Of a DNA stretch of 64,000 nt, positions 19,301-27,164 are shown piece by piece; the first letter of the stretch is position 1, and every line of letters starts with the position of its first letter. Source of the DNA: Deltaproteobacteria bacterium YD0425bin51 (GTDB lineage Bacteria > Desulfobacterota > Desulfobacteria > Desulfobacterales > YD0425bin51); assembly GCA_002753225.1 (NCBI GenBank), contig PDZS01000004.1:122498-186497 (forward strand), in the 5' to 3' direction. A program made the position numbers and the translations under genes. Under the pieces are notes generated by a model. The model made no database searches. It saw only the letters and a program-made list of their open reading frames with translations, and was not told the DNA's origin.

Positions 19301-21733
19301 TACTTTAATCAGACTTGAAATGCCTGCAGCTCCTTCCAGATGCCCAATATTGGCTTTAACTGAACCAATGATTAGGGGATTTTCTCTATTCCGGTTTAAA
19401 CTATAAACAGATGATAAGGCATTCACCTCGATGGGATCACCTAGTACAGTTCCAGTACCGTGTGCTTCAACGTAACTGATCTGTTCAGGATTTAGTGATG
19501 CATCATGAAGCACTTTGCGAATCAGTTTTTGCTGAGCAGATCCATTGGGTGCTGTAAAACTGCTGCTTTGCCCGTCATGGTTAACACCAGACCCTCTGAT
19601 GACTGCAAGAATTTGGTCTTTATTCTGTTTAGCATCTGAGAGCCTTTTCAGAATCAGGACGCCACATCCTTCCCCCCGTCCATAACCATTTGCTGATGCA
19701 TCAAAAGCCTTACATTTCCCGTCAGGAGATAGAGCGCCAACTTTTGAGAGATAAATGAAAAGATGTGGATGAATTAACAGATGTATGCCTGCTGCAACCG
19801 CAATATCTGATTCATGAAGCTTAAGCCCTTTACATGCCGCATCAAGAGCCACAAGTGAAGAAGAACATGCAGTATCAACAGGGAAATTGGGACCCTGAAA
19901 ATTAAAGACATATGATAATCTTCCGGCAAGGCAGCTAAATACCGAGCCTGTACCTGAGTATACATTTATATCTCTCAAGTCATTTACCCATAAAACGTTC
20001 CGCATGAAGTCATTGGAACAAATACCTACATAGACGCCAACCTGTTTTTCTTTAAGGGCTTGAATGGATATACCTGCATCATGAAATGCTTCCCATGTAA
20101 CTTCCAATAGCAGCCTTTGCTGAGGGTCTAAATATTTGGCTTCCTGTGGAGAAATTCCAAAGAAGGCTTCATCAAAAGCTTCAATATCAACACCGGATAA
20201 AAAGCCTCCATATTTGGTGATCATTTTTCCTGCAGCATTCGGGTTAGGATCATAGAATGATTCCGCATCAAAGCGCTCTTTTGGAATTTTACAGATCCCG
20301 TCTTTTCCATGAATAAGAATATCCCAGAACAGATGAGGATTGTTAGCTCCCCCTGGAAACCTGCATCCCATACCAACCACGGCAATCAGGCTGTCATCAT
20401 TATCATTATTCTTTTTCTTATGCGAGACATTAACATTTGGGCTTCTGTTTTCAACTTTCTTATCAAGCCTGGACAGCAGATAATCAGACAGAGCATATAT
20501 ATTTGGGTAATCGAATATAATGGAGGCAGAAAGCGAAAGGTTTAAAGAATCTTCTAAAAAGTTTCTGACCTCAACAGCCATAATGGAGGTAATCCCCATT
20601 TCAAGAAAACCTTGGGTAAGATCTTGCGTTATAACCTCCTGTTTGGAGATCCTCTGAATAGATGACTTGATAAAATCGATGATCAGATCTCTCCTGTCCG
20701 TGGGATCTGCTTGATTAATTTTCATTAAAATATTTGCTTCATGACTGATAAACTTGTGGTCCTCAAGATCCATGGATGACAAGAAATCTCGTACCCTCAG
20801 GAGTCCTTCCATACCTTTTTCTCCCCGTTTTAAGGTGTAAGTGACCCTTCCCCGTATATCTAATGCATCGAGGCTTTCACTGATTGAAACTGATAATAGA
20901 GGGTGCGGGCTGATTTCGATAAATGTCCGATACCCGTCTTGAATCATGACATTTAGTGCTGCAGAAAACAGCACGGGTTTATGGATATGCGCCTCCCAAT
21001 ATTTTGCATCATAATCATGATCTTGAGAAAATGCCCCCCTAAGAGATGAGTATAAAGGTTTTGCCGCTTTGCATGGTTTGATATCATCCATTGACATGTT
21101 AGTGGATGCCAGCTTCTCTTGATGAAAAGGAATATCGATCTTTAAGATTTTACAAAAAGTCTCCTTTTTGGAAGCTAAACTGACAATCTTTTTAACGATC
21201 TTTTCATCTCCTGAGATGACGGTCGCCTTAGGACTATTTATGGCTGCAATAGTCACCTTTCCGGCATAAGGAGTTAACAAGCCTTCCACCTCAGATGCAG
21301 GGAGTCCGATGTGCGCCATGATTCCCCCGGACAGCAAGTGGCTGATATATTGACAATGGCTATGCAAGGCTTTAAAGGTTTGCTCAAGGGAAAGGACACC
21401 TGCTGTATAGGCTGCTGCAAACTCTCCTGTACTGTGCCCGATAATTCCATCAGGCTCAATGCCCAAATTCTTTAACATTTTTACGATGGCAATATCTACA
21501 GCTAATAGGCAGGGATTTCCTATAACCGTATTTTCAAGGCTTATACCTTCTTTGTAAATCATATCAAAAATGCACAGATTGGATATTTGCGCATATTCAT
21601 GATCACATTCAGCTATGGCTTCTCGGAATGTCTCATCTTCTAACAGATCCTTTCCCATCTGTTTCCATTGAGAACCAATGCCTGAGAAAACAAATGCAAC
21701 TTTACTTTTATAAGATGGCAAGATTACGCTCAT
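16331..21733 (-). CDS. Type I polyketide synthase, AT-ACP-KS-DH-KR-ACP
   Basis: The order over 1800 residues is as follows. AT (about 10-310, GHSTGE with Ser101). ACP1 (Ser383 in GITSI). KS (about 448-885, active Cys623 in DTACSSS, His758 in EAHGTGT, later KANIGHLEGAAG). DH (His941; Asp1109 in HPGTIDSFFQ). KR (GGTGDLG near 1446, IDD motif suggesting a B-type reductase, Tyr/Asn in SNYAAAN). ACP2 (Ser1748 in GVDSL). The extension module has no AT between KS and DH; the gap is only about 45 residues. In the DH HxxxGxxxxP motif the Gly is replaced by Glu. A starter loaded on ACP1 would be extended once, reduced and possibly dehydrated, then passed to the NRPS. No good Shine-Dalgarno sequence precedes the ATG. 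Confidence 0.93.
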   Translation of the reverse strand: MSVILPSYKSKVAFVFSGIGSQWKQMGKDLLEDETFREAIAECDHEYAQISNLCIFDMIYKEGISLENTVIGNPCLLAVDIAIVKMLKNLGIEPDGIIGHSTGEFAAAYTAGVLSLEQTFKALHSHCQYISHLLSGGIMAHIGLPASEVEGLLTPYAGKVTIAAINSPKATVISGDEKIVKKIVSLASKKETFCKILKIDIPFHQEKLASTNMSMDDIKPCKAAKPLYSSLRGAFSQDHDYDAKYWEAHIHKPVLFSAALNVMIQDGYRTFIEISPHPLLSVSISESLDALDIRGRVTYTLKRGEKGMEGLLRVRDFLSSMDLEDHKFISHEANILMKINQADPTDRRDLIIDFIKSSIQRISKQEVITQDLTQGFLEMGITSIMAVEVRNFLEDSLNLSLSASIIFDYPNIYALSDYLLSRLDKKVENRSPNVNVSHKKKNNDNDDSLIAVVGMGCRFPGGANNPHLFWDILIHGKDGICKIPKERFDAESFYDPNPNAAGKMITKYGGFLSGVDIEAFDEAFFGISPQEAKYLDPQQRLLLEVTWEAFHDAGISIQALKEKQVGVYVGICSNDFMRNVLWVNDLRDINVYSGTGSVFSCLAGRLSYVFNFQGPNFPVDTACSSSLVALDAACKGLKLHESDIAVAAGIHLLIHPHLFIYLSKVGALSPDGKCKAFDASANGYGRGEGCGVLILKRLSDAKQNKDQILAVIRGSGVNHDGQSSSFTAPNGSAQQKLIRKVLHDASLNPEQISYVEAHGTGTVLGDPIEVNALSSVYSLNRNRENPLIIGSVKANIGHLEGAAGISSLIKVILALNHEMIPPQINFLNPNPLIPWQNIPVTIPVKPTPWHRTDIPRMAGINSFGLSGTNVHVIVEEPPHSVDQRPKVKWKSPFKRKKIALKRLETKLISAPMFPGQKIRHGNTIIFQSVFDKENPDFLNAHRIYEKIVSPAAAHLSMVLSAIKNIHGTSQCTISDINFSHILAIEENKDRIVQVIIEDGKMKTSSFNITSMDKELEEATQHCFGKLQVDDRDNIHYEKIEIEEIKERCPGRIGKEYLYDRFQKAGYNLGRHFQCIEECWSGNCEALSLLRVDKESLNHQAYGIHPGTIDSFFQSTLLSLMERVEHMISKGVLYIPYHLTELKCYSHPFTETLWSHSKIRPGENILTSDCTIWNEKQEILIEIKNLVSKDIQKSTLLSIIHKDPLADLLYSTYWKETDKKEIEGMLNPLTCIIFSDSQRVSDQIIVQLEKKNITCITIYPGDTFQQIDAQTFMINPLSMEDCLQVFNGIYPEGAYIPVLFLLGMNERCIDDTTTFALEKMLEYNCQSLLNLVKTILNIDKSERFKVWLLSVNDHNSVLCQNSLWGLGRVISSEHPELWGGCIELEDSQSDACLAMLLQEIQSMGKDDQISFTKDGKRYVLRLRKETGSVSNENKIILKKDATYLITGGTGDLGLVMGRWLIDKGAGNIVLISRNKPKPDVQSEIQKLKDKGAFVYSEQADVSDELEMSELISHISKALPPIKGLIHAAGVIDDGALIHQNWERFKKVIHPKVLGAWNLHRLTKDMPLDFFIMCSSMASLLGSKGQSNYAAANSFLDGLAHYRRKQGLSAVSINWGPWDQTRMVSNVKSNLSLQGIILVKQEEYLLALEKILMLGASQMGVMRCDWNQMVKRIPDSKKVFFSDLTGKRTGLEGKNAKLIGLCNQIITVELSERKKIITDYLSQTLKELSGIDDFSDLEETSSLQSLGVDSLMAVELRSRIKDDLNVEIPIVELIQESVMGLCNLLNEMLISGSGDQWIEGEV

Positions 21734-21899
21734 TTTATGTTTTATTAAAAGATATGTAACATTTTTAATAGTTCAGCTACTAATTAGTTTTTATCTTTTT
21801 CTTTAATATTTTTTATTTTTAGAAAATTTGTCATTTGAATCGCAAAATGCTAGCATTTTTACGAAATTGCAACATAATTTTTATGACTTATTATTTTTT

Positions 21900-21974
21900 T
21901 TACCCAATTTCTAATGGGAATGGACATTAGTTTATTTACGAACATCATTGCGACTATTTTTAACTGCAATTTAA
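21900..21974 (+). pseudogene. Decayed 3' fragment of a GT2 glycosyltransferase gene
   Basis: Read in frame from 21900, this stretch gives LPNF, a stop at 21912-21914, then WEWTLVYLRTSLRLFLTAI and a stop. The end of the intact glycosyltransferase at 6408-7196 reads LPYFSWVWTLVYLRALSRL. The residues and most bases match, with the serine codon TCA turned into the stop TAA. No ribosome binding site or upstream coding sequence remains. It is therefore the remnant of a second copy, or a severed end, of that gene. It lies about 170 bases upstream of the PKS start and in the same orientation as the intact gene. Confidence 0.75.
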
Positions 21975-22013
21975 AATAGTCTTGACTAATGTTAATTGTA
22001 GATTAAAATAGTC
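21952..22013 (+). repeat. Two tandem dyad elements upstream of ATPase gene
   Basis: Two 30-base units, 21952-21981 and 21984-22013, lie head to tail with a 2-base spacer. Each begins with GACTA and ends with TTAAAATAGTC, and in the first the ends are inverted repeats of one another (GACTATTTTTAA against TTTAAAATAGTC). The second unit ends three bases before the ATPase start codon. Such placement fits an operator or transcript hairpin controlling that gene, or part of a mobile unit that travels with it. The function is inferred from position only. The 5' end overlaps the glycosyltransferase remnant. Confidence 0.6.
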
Positions 22014-22016
22014 AAG

Positions 22017-23135
22017 ATGGATAGGAAAATAACAGATTTTATTAAAAAAGATTTGGTTAAAAAACTTGTTTTTCTTGTAGGTCCCAGACAAGTTGGAAAA
22101 ACATGGCTTGCAAAAAAAATAACCGAAAAGTATGGAAAGCCCGTCTACCTTAACTACGATAATTCCAAAGATAGAACTATTATAAAAGATGAAGCTTGGT
22201 TATCAGACACTGATATACTGATTTTAGATGAAATTCATAAAATGCGCGACTGGAAAAATTACATTAAAGGAGTATATGATACAAAGCCTCAAAATATTAG
22301 TATTCTGGTAACAGGAAGCGCACGAATAGATATATTAAGACAATCAGGAGATTCTATGGCTGGAAGATTCTATGTACATAGAATTATGCCTTTTTCTTTA
22401 TCTGAGCTTAAGGAAACAGAGTATGCTAACGATATGGAAAGGTTAATAAACCGAGGAGGTTTTCCTGAACCTTTTTTAGCTGAATCAGATAATGACGCTC
22501 AGCGCTGGCGTAATTGGTATTCTGACAGTCTGATCAGGGAAGATGTTCTCGATTTTGAACGCATAAACGATTTTAAAGCCATGAAACTAGTTTTTGAAAT
22601 GCTCAGACAAAGGGTTGGTTCTCCGCTCTCTTATCGCTCAATAGCATTAGATATTGGAACTAGTCCAGCAACTGTCATGAAATATGTAAGAATTTTAGAA
22701 GCACTATATATTGTTTTTGCTATATATCCATATTCAAATAATATTGCGAGATCTATCCTGAAAGAACCAAAGATATACTTTTATGATAATGGTTTGGTTG
22801 ATGGGGACGCTGGTGTAAAATATGAGAATTTTATTGCACTGAGCCTTCTGAAAAGTATTTATTTAAAAAATGATCTGCTTGGACAAAGAAAAGATTTAAA
22901 ATATCTGAGGACCAAAGAAGGGAAAGAGATTGATTTTTGTGTAGTTGATAATAATAAAATTGAATATGTGATTGAAGCAAAACTTACTGATGATAAAGCC
23001 AGTAAAAATCTCATATATTTTAGCGATAAATATAGTTTAAAAGGGTATCAACTGGTAAAAGATTTACGACTCGAACGCAAAATAAACGAACGGATAGAAG
23101 TACGTGCAGCAGGCAAATTCCTACCAGAGATGTAG
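22017..23135 (+). CDS. AAA ATPase with DUF4143-type C-terminal domain
   Basis: The 372-residue protein has Walker A GPRQVGKTW (residues about 22-30), Walker B ILILDEIHK, a sensor-like ILVTGSARID, and the C-terminal DUF4143/restriction-like region (SLLKSIYLKNDLLGQ, YLRTKEGKEIDFCVV, IEAKLT). This is the AAA_14 plus DUF4143 architecture common in anaerobes and archaea, often as many paralogs per genome. The biological role is not established. The C-terminal E-I-D-F and E-A-K residues look like a degenerate PD-(D/E)xK nuclease core. The stop codon lies inside the 28-nt palindrome at 23132, so the end of the gene appears to be supplied by that repeat. Confidence 0.88.
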   Translation: MDRKITDFIKKDLVKKLVFLVGPRQVGKTWLAKKITEKYGKPVYLNYDNSKDRTIIKDEAWLSDTDILILDEIHKMRDWKNYIKGVYDTKPQNISILVTGSARIDILRQSGDSMAGRFYVHRIMPFSLSELKETEYANDMERLINRGGFPEPFLAESDNDAQRWRNWYSDSLIREDVLDFERINDFKAMKLVFEMLRQRVGSPLSYRSIALDIGTSPATVMKYVRILEALYIVFAIYPYSNNIARSILKEPKIYFYDNGLVDGDAGVKYENFIALSLLKSIYLKNDLLGQRKDLKYLRTKEGKEIDFCVVDNNKIEYVIEAKLTDDKASKNLIYFSDKYSLKGYQLVKDLRLERKINERIEVRAAGKFLPEM

Positions 23136-23159
23136 AGACGCACGGCCGTGCGTCTCTAC
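23132..23159. repeat. 28-nt perfect palindrome, copy 1
   Basis: The half-site GTAGAGACGCACGG is followed directly by its exact reverse complement, giving a loopless 28-base palindrome. An identical copy is at 37505-37532. It is much GC-richer than the surroundings, which suggests a dispersed, mobile-type palindromic repeat. It overlaps the stop codon of the ATPase gene and lies between that gene and the convergent LanM-like gene. Confidence 0.95.
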
Positions 23160-23265
23160 GAATGGCGAATTATCTTAATTTATCAATCCATCTTAAAACC
23201 GACATGAGCCGTTTCAATTAGTTAAGCCAGTTTTTATTTTTTGACCACACGCTATTTTAAAAATA

Positions 23266-26200
23266 TCACGGTAAAATGCCAAGGTTTTCACTCCTCCAAA
23301 AGAGCATTGATGGAAATAAATCGGGTTTTGAAAGCCTTAATAGTTCATAACCTATACCGGATATCCCGTTAAAAAGTCCTGGAATGAAAACCGAATGGGA
23401 TAAATTAGAAGACATGGAATAACCGGAGTTTATCTTAGCATTATCCACCAACTCACAAGCATATTTAATGGCATCTTGAATTAAATTTTGTTGGTTTAAT
23501 ACCATCCCTAACGACTGCAAAAAGTCTATCAACATCATTTTCCCATAACACATGACATCTGATATTGAATTTTCATCTAACATATTGATGATGATAGGGA
23601 TTAGTTCATTCAATCTTTTGCACCCCCACGAATATTCCTGTTTTGGAAATAATCCGCAGACGCTTAGCAGACAAAGGTTAAGATATTCATAAAAATGATA
23701 CAGGTTATGCTCACTCAAGAAAAAAGAAGTAGAAATGAATTTTTCAAATTCTGCTGTTGCAGCAATTTCGTATTTTATTATTTTTTCTGCTGATGTTAAA
23801 AAGTATCTTTCTTTTGTGATCGTATAAAGTTTTAAAAATAGAGAAATCAATGAGATATTCCATCGATATGAGACATGGTTTTTGATAAACTTTAAATCAG
23901 TACTAAGAGATAGTCGTCCCCCTAATTGAAGCGCCTTTTGTAATAATTTAGTTTGAGCATGATCCTTATATAAAAATAATAAGCCTAAAAGAGTAGCCCC
24001 AGTATCATTATCAAAATCGTAAATTTCATCTTGTAGTGAATTAATTATTTCATATGTCTCTTTCTCGATCGATGATGTATTCAAATATCTAGAAATTCTA
24101 GAAAGAATAAAAATCGTCAATCCCTGTGTAGAAAAAATATCAATATCTTCTTTTTTTCGTTTTAAATTAGTCATTTTTAAGTATTTTAAGAATGGATAAA
24201 TGGATTTGAGACATAAGGATTTTGCTTCATCATCGTTAAACGCCTTATATAGGGAAGCCAAGAAAAGGCTGATTCCAGGAATTCCGGATTTACAATCAAA
24301 ACCTGCTGGCTTTAAAATAAAATGGTGATCATCCCCTGTAAGAGAAACAGGTGTAATCCATGTTGAACTTTTATTACTTATTATTGCTTTTGTTTTTATG
24401 GTTATACCTATTGCTGCTGCTTGCTTTTCAAGCTTTGCTATTCCTTTTTGAGCTGGTTGGTCATTACTGCAAAGTGTTTTTGAAAACTTTGGGAAATTTT
24501 TACCCATACGCAGCATTAGAGCGCTTTTAATAAAATCTATCTGCTGACACAAATCATCTTCATTCATCTTTTGAATGCGATCGATAACCATAGAATAGCT
24601 TGGATAAAAAAAGTATTTATCAATTTTTTGAGCATCTGTTTTTCCCATATCAGAAAGAAAAAGGGAATGATCGTTAACTTTAGCAGAAAAATATGGAAAA
24701 ACGTTTTGACAAATTGATTCTCTTTCATATTTTAGAATTGGCCAAAATGATGGTTTATCAGATTCTGAAACAAATAATCGTGCGAGAATTTCCAATTGAA
24801 TGCTATAATCTGCTCCATTCATTAGATATTGGGATTGTGATGCATGATAAATGGCTTTTTGATAATATTGACGAGACCTAAATAAAAAACGCACCATCTG
24901 TTCTTTGAAAATCATAATAGGACCTGAAAGTATTAAATCTTTATGAGTAAAAGCAAAATGATAGGTTTTTTGAAATCCGCTTATTATATCTTCTATAAAA
25001 TATTTTAATCTTTGAGGGTAGTTTTCTACAAATGGGAGATGATGCAGCGATTCTTTTTCAGGATAATGTCCTATACCGCTTATATCATCAAGCTGATAAT
25101 CATTTTGCCTTGTCCAGTATGGAAGCATTCCTATGTTTAAAACAGAATCTTCAAGTATCTGGATCGCTAAAAATTCTGCATCTAAAAAATCTTCAAAAGG
25201 TTTATCTGGAACGACATAAGGATGCATTATATTTTCATTATCAATAATTACAGGATGCTCTCCGCACGCAATGATATTTTTTGATTGACAATCATTGCCT
25301 CTTAACATGTATAGAATACATAAAATCGAACCCAGCCGAAAATAAAACCTATGGGACTCTTCTTCAGATGTGCATAATTTATGGTCTATTTTTTCAACCC
25401 ATCCATAAGTGTTGCGGTTTAAAACTGCAATGGTTTTTAGTTTTAAAAGAGAATCTGAACGATTAATCCATCTTAGGAACTTATTATAAGAATATTCAGC
25501 GCTTAAATTCCTGGATTTGTATAAAACACCTTCCCCTGATTCAAAAAAAACAATCAGTGTAGTTCGTTCATTAATAGGGAGATCGGATATTTGGGACTTA
25601 AGTTTGGTGATTTTTCCAACAGGCTTTTTTAAATTAAAAAAAGAAATAAGTTCTGTTAAATCAATTGATAAACGGTTTATAAAGTCAAGTTGATCATTGA
25701 TCCATAAAAGTGTTGTTGTAGATATTTTTCGAGCAAGAACAGGGTATTTTAAAAAAAAATTTTGGACGCCATTTTTTTGAATTTTTTTGATAAACTTTTG
25801 CTTTTGAATAATATCATCAAGGGTACAGCATTGATTTAAAATTGCTTCTGGATCAGTTGACCGGTATAGGTTGAACTCAAATAAAAAAACATTTGCCGCT
25901 TCTGCATGCAGCTTTTTAAATAAGGATTCTTCCAATGAATCTATAGCTTCTTCAGTAAAAAGCCTGATATGTATCCCTGATTTTTCAATCAATATTTTCC
26001 GGAAGGTAAAAACAAAGGGGGATAAAAAGGATTCGAATGGGTCTTTAAACTTTTTGTTAATTTGCTCTCCCATAGCATAAACAATAAAAACTTGTTCTAA
26101 AAGCAAAGCCCATTCAGGTTTTATCAAATCCGATTTTAGCTTAACTGGTCCAACAGCCTTGTTTGCTGATTCAAGGTCAATATCTTCCCAGCTTAAAAAA

Positions 26201-26385
26201 CGATAAAACTCATCCCATTGATCAGATTGAGAAATAATAGAGCGCCAATGTTCAAGATTTTTCAAAACAGTTTTTTGATCCTGTTCAGTAATGTTTGAAC
26301 AGTAATGATCCATTACACGTTCACTTATCATTGACGAACATTCAATAATCTCTTTAACTAATTGAGTAATTTCAAGATGATTCAT
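23266..26385 (-). CDS. LanM-like class II lanthipeptide synthetase with degenerate cyclase
   Basis: At 1039 residues it has the usual LanM length. The dehydratase (DUF4135) half has GVLYKSR (Lys290, Arg292), YGWVEKI, and the catalytic block RGNDCQSKNII with IIDNEN. Asp365, Asn370 and Asp382 fall at the spacing of the known dehydratase residues (CylM D347/N352/D364), but the intervening His is Gln367. The C-terminal half ends with the LanC-like PGLFNGISGIGYELLRL. The Cys-Cys-His zinc pattern is broken: CHG appears as MCYG (C946, Y947) and the upstream W-C-x-G as SWGCKR (920-924). It may dehydrate or phosphorylate without cyclising, or act as a scaffold; that is inference. Its start overlaps the nucleotidyltransferase gene by 14 bases. 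Confidence 0.85.
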   Translation of the reverse strand: MNHLEITQLVKEIIECSSMISERVMDHYCSNITEQDQKTVLKNLEHWRSIISQSDQWDEFYRFLSWEDIDLESANKAVGPVKLKSDLIKPEWALLLEQVFIVYAMGEQINKKFKDPFESFLSPFVFTFRKILIEKSGIHIRLFTEEAIDSLEESLFKKLHAEAANVFLFEFNLYRSTDPEAILNQCCTLDDIIQKQKFIKKIQKNGVQNFFLKYPVLARKISTTTLLWINDQLDFINRLSIDLTELISFFNLKKPVGKITKLKSQISDLPINERTTLIVFFESGEGVLYKSRNLSAEYSYNKFLRWINRSDSLLKLKTIAVLNRNTYGWVEKIDHKLCTSEEESHRFYFRLGSILCILYMLRGNDCQSKNIIACGEHPVIIDNENIMHPYVVPDKPFEDFLDAEFLAIQILEDSVLNIGMLPYWTRQNDYQLDDISGIGHYPEKESLHHLPFVENYPQRLKYFIEDIISGFQKTYHFAFTHKDLILSGPIMIFKEQMVRFLFRSRQYYQKAIYHASQSQYLMNGADYSIQLEILARLFVSESDKPSFWPILKYERESICQNVFPYFSAKVNDHSLFLSDMGKTDAQKIDKYFFYPSYSMVIDRIQKMNEDDLCQQIDFIKSALMLRMGKNFPKFSKTLCSNDQPAQKGIAKLEKQAAAIGITIKTKAIISNKSSTWITPVSLTGDDHHFILKPAGFDCKSGIPGISLFLASLYKAFNDDEAKSLCLKSIYPFLKYLKMTNLKRKKEDIDIFSTQGLTIFILSRISRYLNTSSIEKETYEIINSLQDEIYDFDNDTGATLLGLLFLYKDHAQTKLLQKALQLGGRLSLSTDLKFIKNHVSYRWNISLISLFLKLYTITKERYFLTSAEKIIKYEIAATAEFEKFISTSFFLSEHNLYHFYEYLNLCLLSVCGLFPKQEYSWGCKRLNELIPIIINMLDENSISDVMCYGKMMLIDFLQSLGMVLNQQNLIQDAIKYACELVDNAKINSGYSMSSNLSHSVFIPGLFNGISGIGYELLRLSKPDLFPSMLFWRSENLGILP

Positions 26386-27154
26386 TATCTTTAGAATCAG
26401 GTTCAGTAAGGTGGTGAGGAAACTTCTGTATAGCAGTCTGCCATGAGTGGTTCAATTGCTGAATTATTTTGTCCCTTTCTCTCTCTTTTTGGGCATAAGC
26501 TTCAAATGCTTCAAAATAACCTTTAAAACTTCCAATATCATAGCGGTAGCAATTATCAAAGATAGAATAAAGAAGCAGATATTGATTTTGAACAAGAAAA
26601 GAAAAGAGATCATTCATTGAATAAAGATTTTCTTGAGAAATTAAATCTAAAATTTGGGGACTTAATATTGATCTACCTAAGGTTTTCAATGGTCTTATGG
26701 TATTTTCATTATCTTTGGATTCTGAATTTGATTGGGATTCAAACATTGCTGTCACCAAAACAGCATTTTTACTAATGAAAAGATCATATAATTGGGGAAT
26801 AATAAGATTAGCCCCCTTCCCATCAATCGGTGCATCACCAAGTGCCAGTAAAAAATCATCCTGATCTATAAAATCTCTAGCACGAATAATCCCTGCACAA
26901 TGAGAACTTTTAGAATGTTCAAAGATAATCTTAATATCTTTATAGCCTTCAAAATAGGAACTGATAGCTTCTTTACCTGGCCTTGAAACAATACAAATCT
27001 TGTGTATACCTGCCTCCTGAATTTCTTCGATAATGTGTTCTAAAACAGGTTTTCGTCCTAGTGGAAGCATTTCCTTTGGGATAGCTTTTGTTATAGGCAA
27101 CATGCGCTTGCCATAACCTCCAGCTAAAATCACAGCTTTCTTAATTTTCTTCAT
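26372..27154 (-). CDS. Sugar-phosphate nucleotidyltransferase (GalU/RmlA-like)
   Basis: The 260-residue protein begins with the NTP-transferase signature KKAVILAGGYGKRMLPITK, followed by PKEMLPLGRKPVLEHIIEE and the metal/sugar site LALGDAPIDG. It ends with YRYDIGSFKGYFEAF, typical of UTP- or dTTP-glucose-1-phosphate uridylyl/thymidylyltransferases. It would make an NDP-sugar. What is odd is its place: between an NHLP-type leader gene and a LanM-like gene, overlapping the latter by 14 bases, with no glycosyltransferase beside it. The 35-residue C-terminal tail after the enzyme core is charged and has no known motif. Confidence 0.85.
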   Translation of the reverse strand: MKKIKKAVILAGGYGKRMLPITKAIPKEMLPLGRKPVLEHIIEEIQEAGIHKICIVSRPGKEAISSYFEGYKDIKIIFEHSKSSHCAGIIRARDFIDQDDFLLALGDAPIDGKGANLIIPQLYDLFISKNAVLVTAMFESQSNSESKDNENTIRPLKTLGRSILSPQILDLISQENLYSMNDLFSFLVQNQYLLLYSIFDNCYRYDIGSFKGYFEAFEAYAQKERERDKIIQQLNHSWQTAIQKFPHHLTEPDSKDNESS

Positions 27155-27164
27155 GATAAAATAG

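Noticed and set aside
21841..21900. Further glycosyltransferase homology upstream of the remnant
   Set aside because: Beyond the LPNF codons the sequence is poly-T/A-rich and no longer matches the intact gene.
22003..22016. Sigma-70 promoter for the ATPase using TTGACT and TAAAAT within the dyads
   Set aside because: The -10-like box would lie about seven bases before the ATG, leaving no leader. It is better read as part of the dyad repeat.
23132..23159. GC-rich palindrome as a CRISPR repeat or terminator
   Set aside because: Only two copies 14 kb apart, no spacers, no loop and no T-run. It is a dispersed palindromic repeat.
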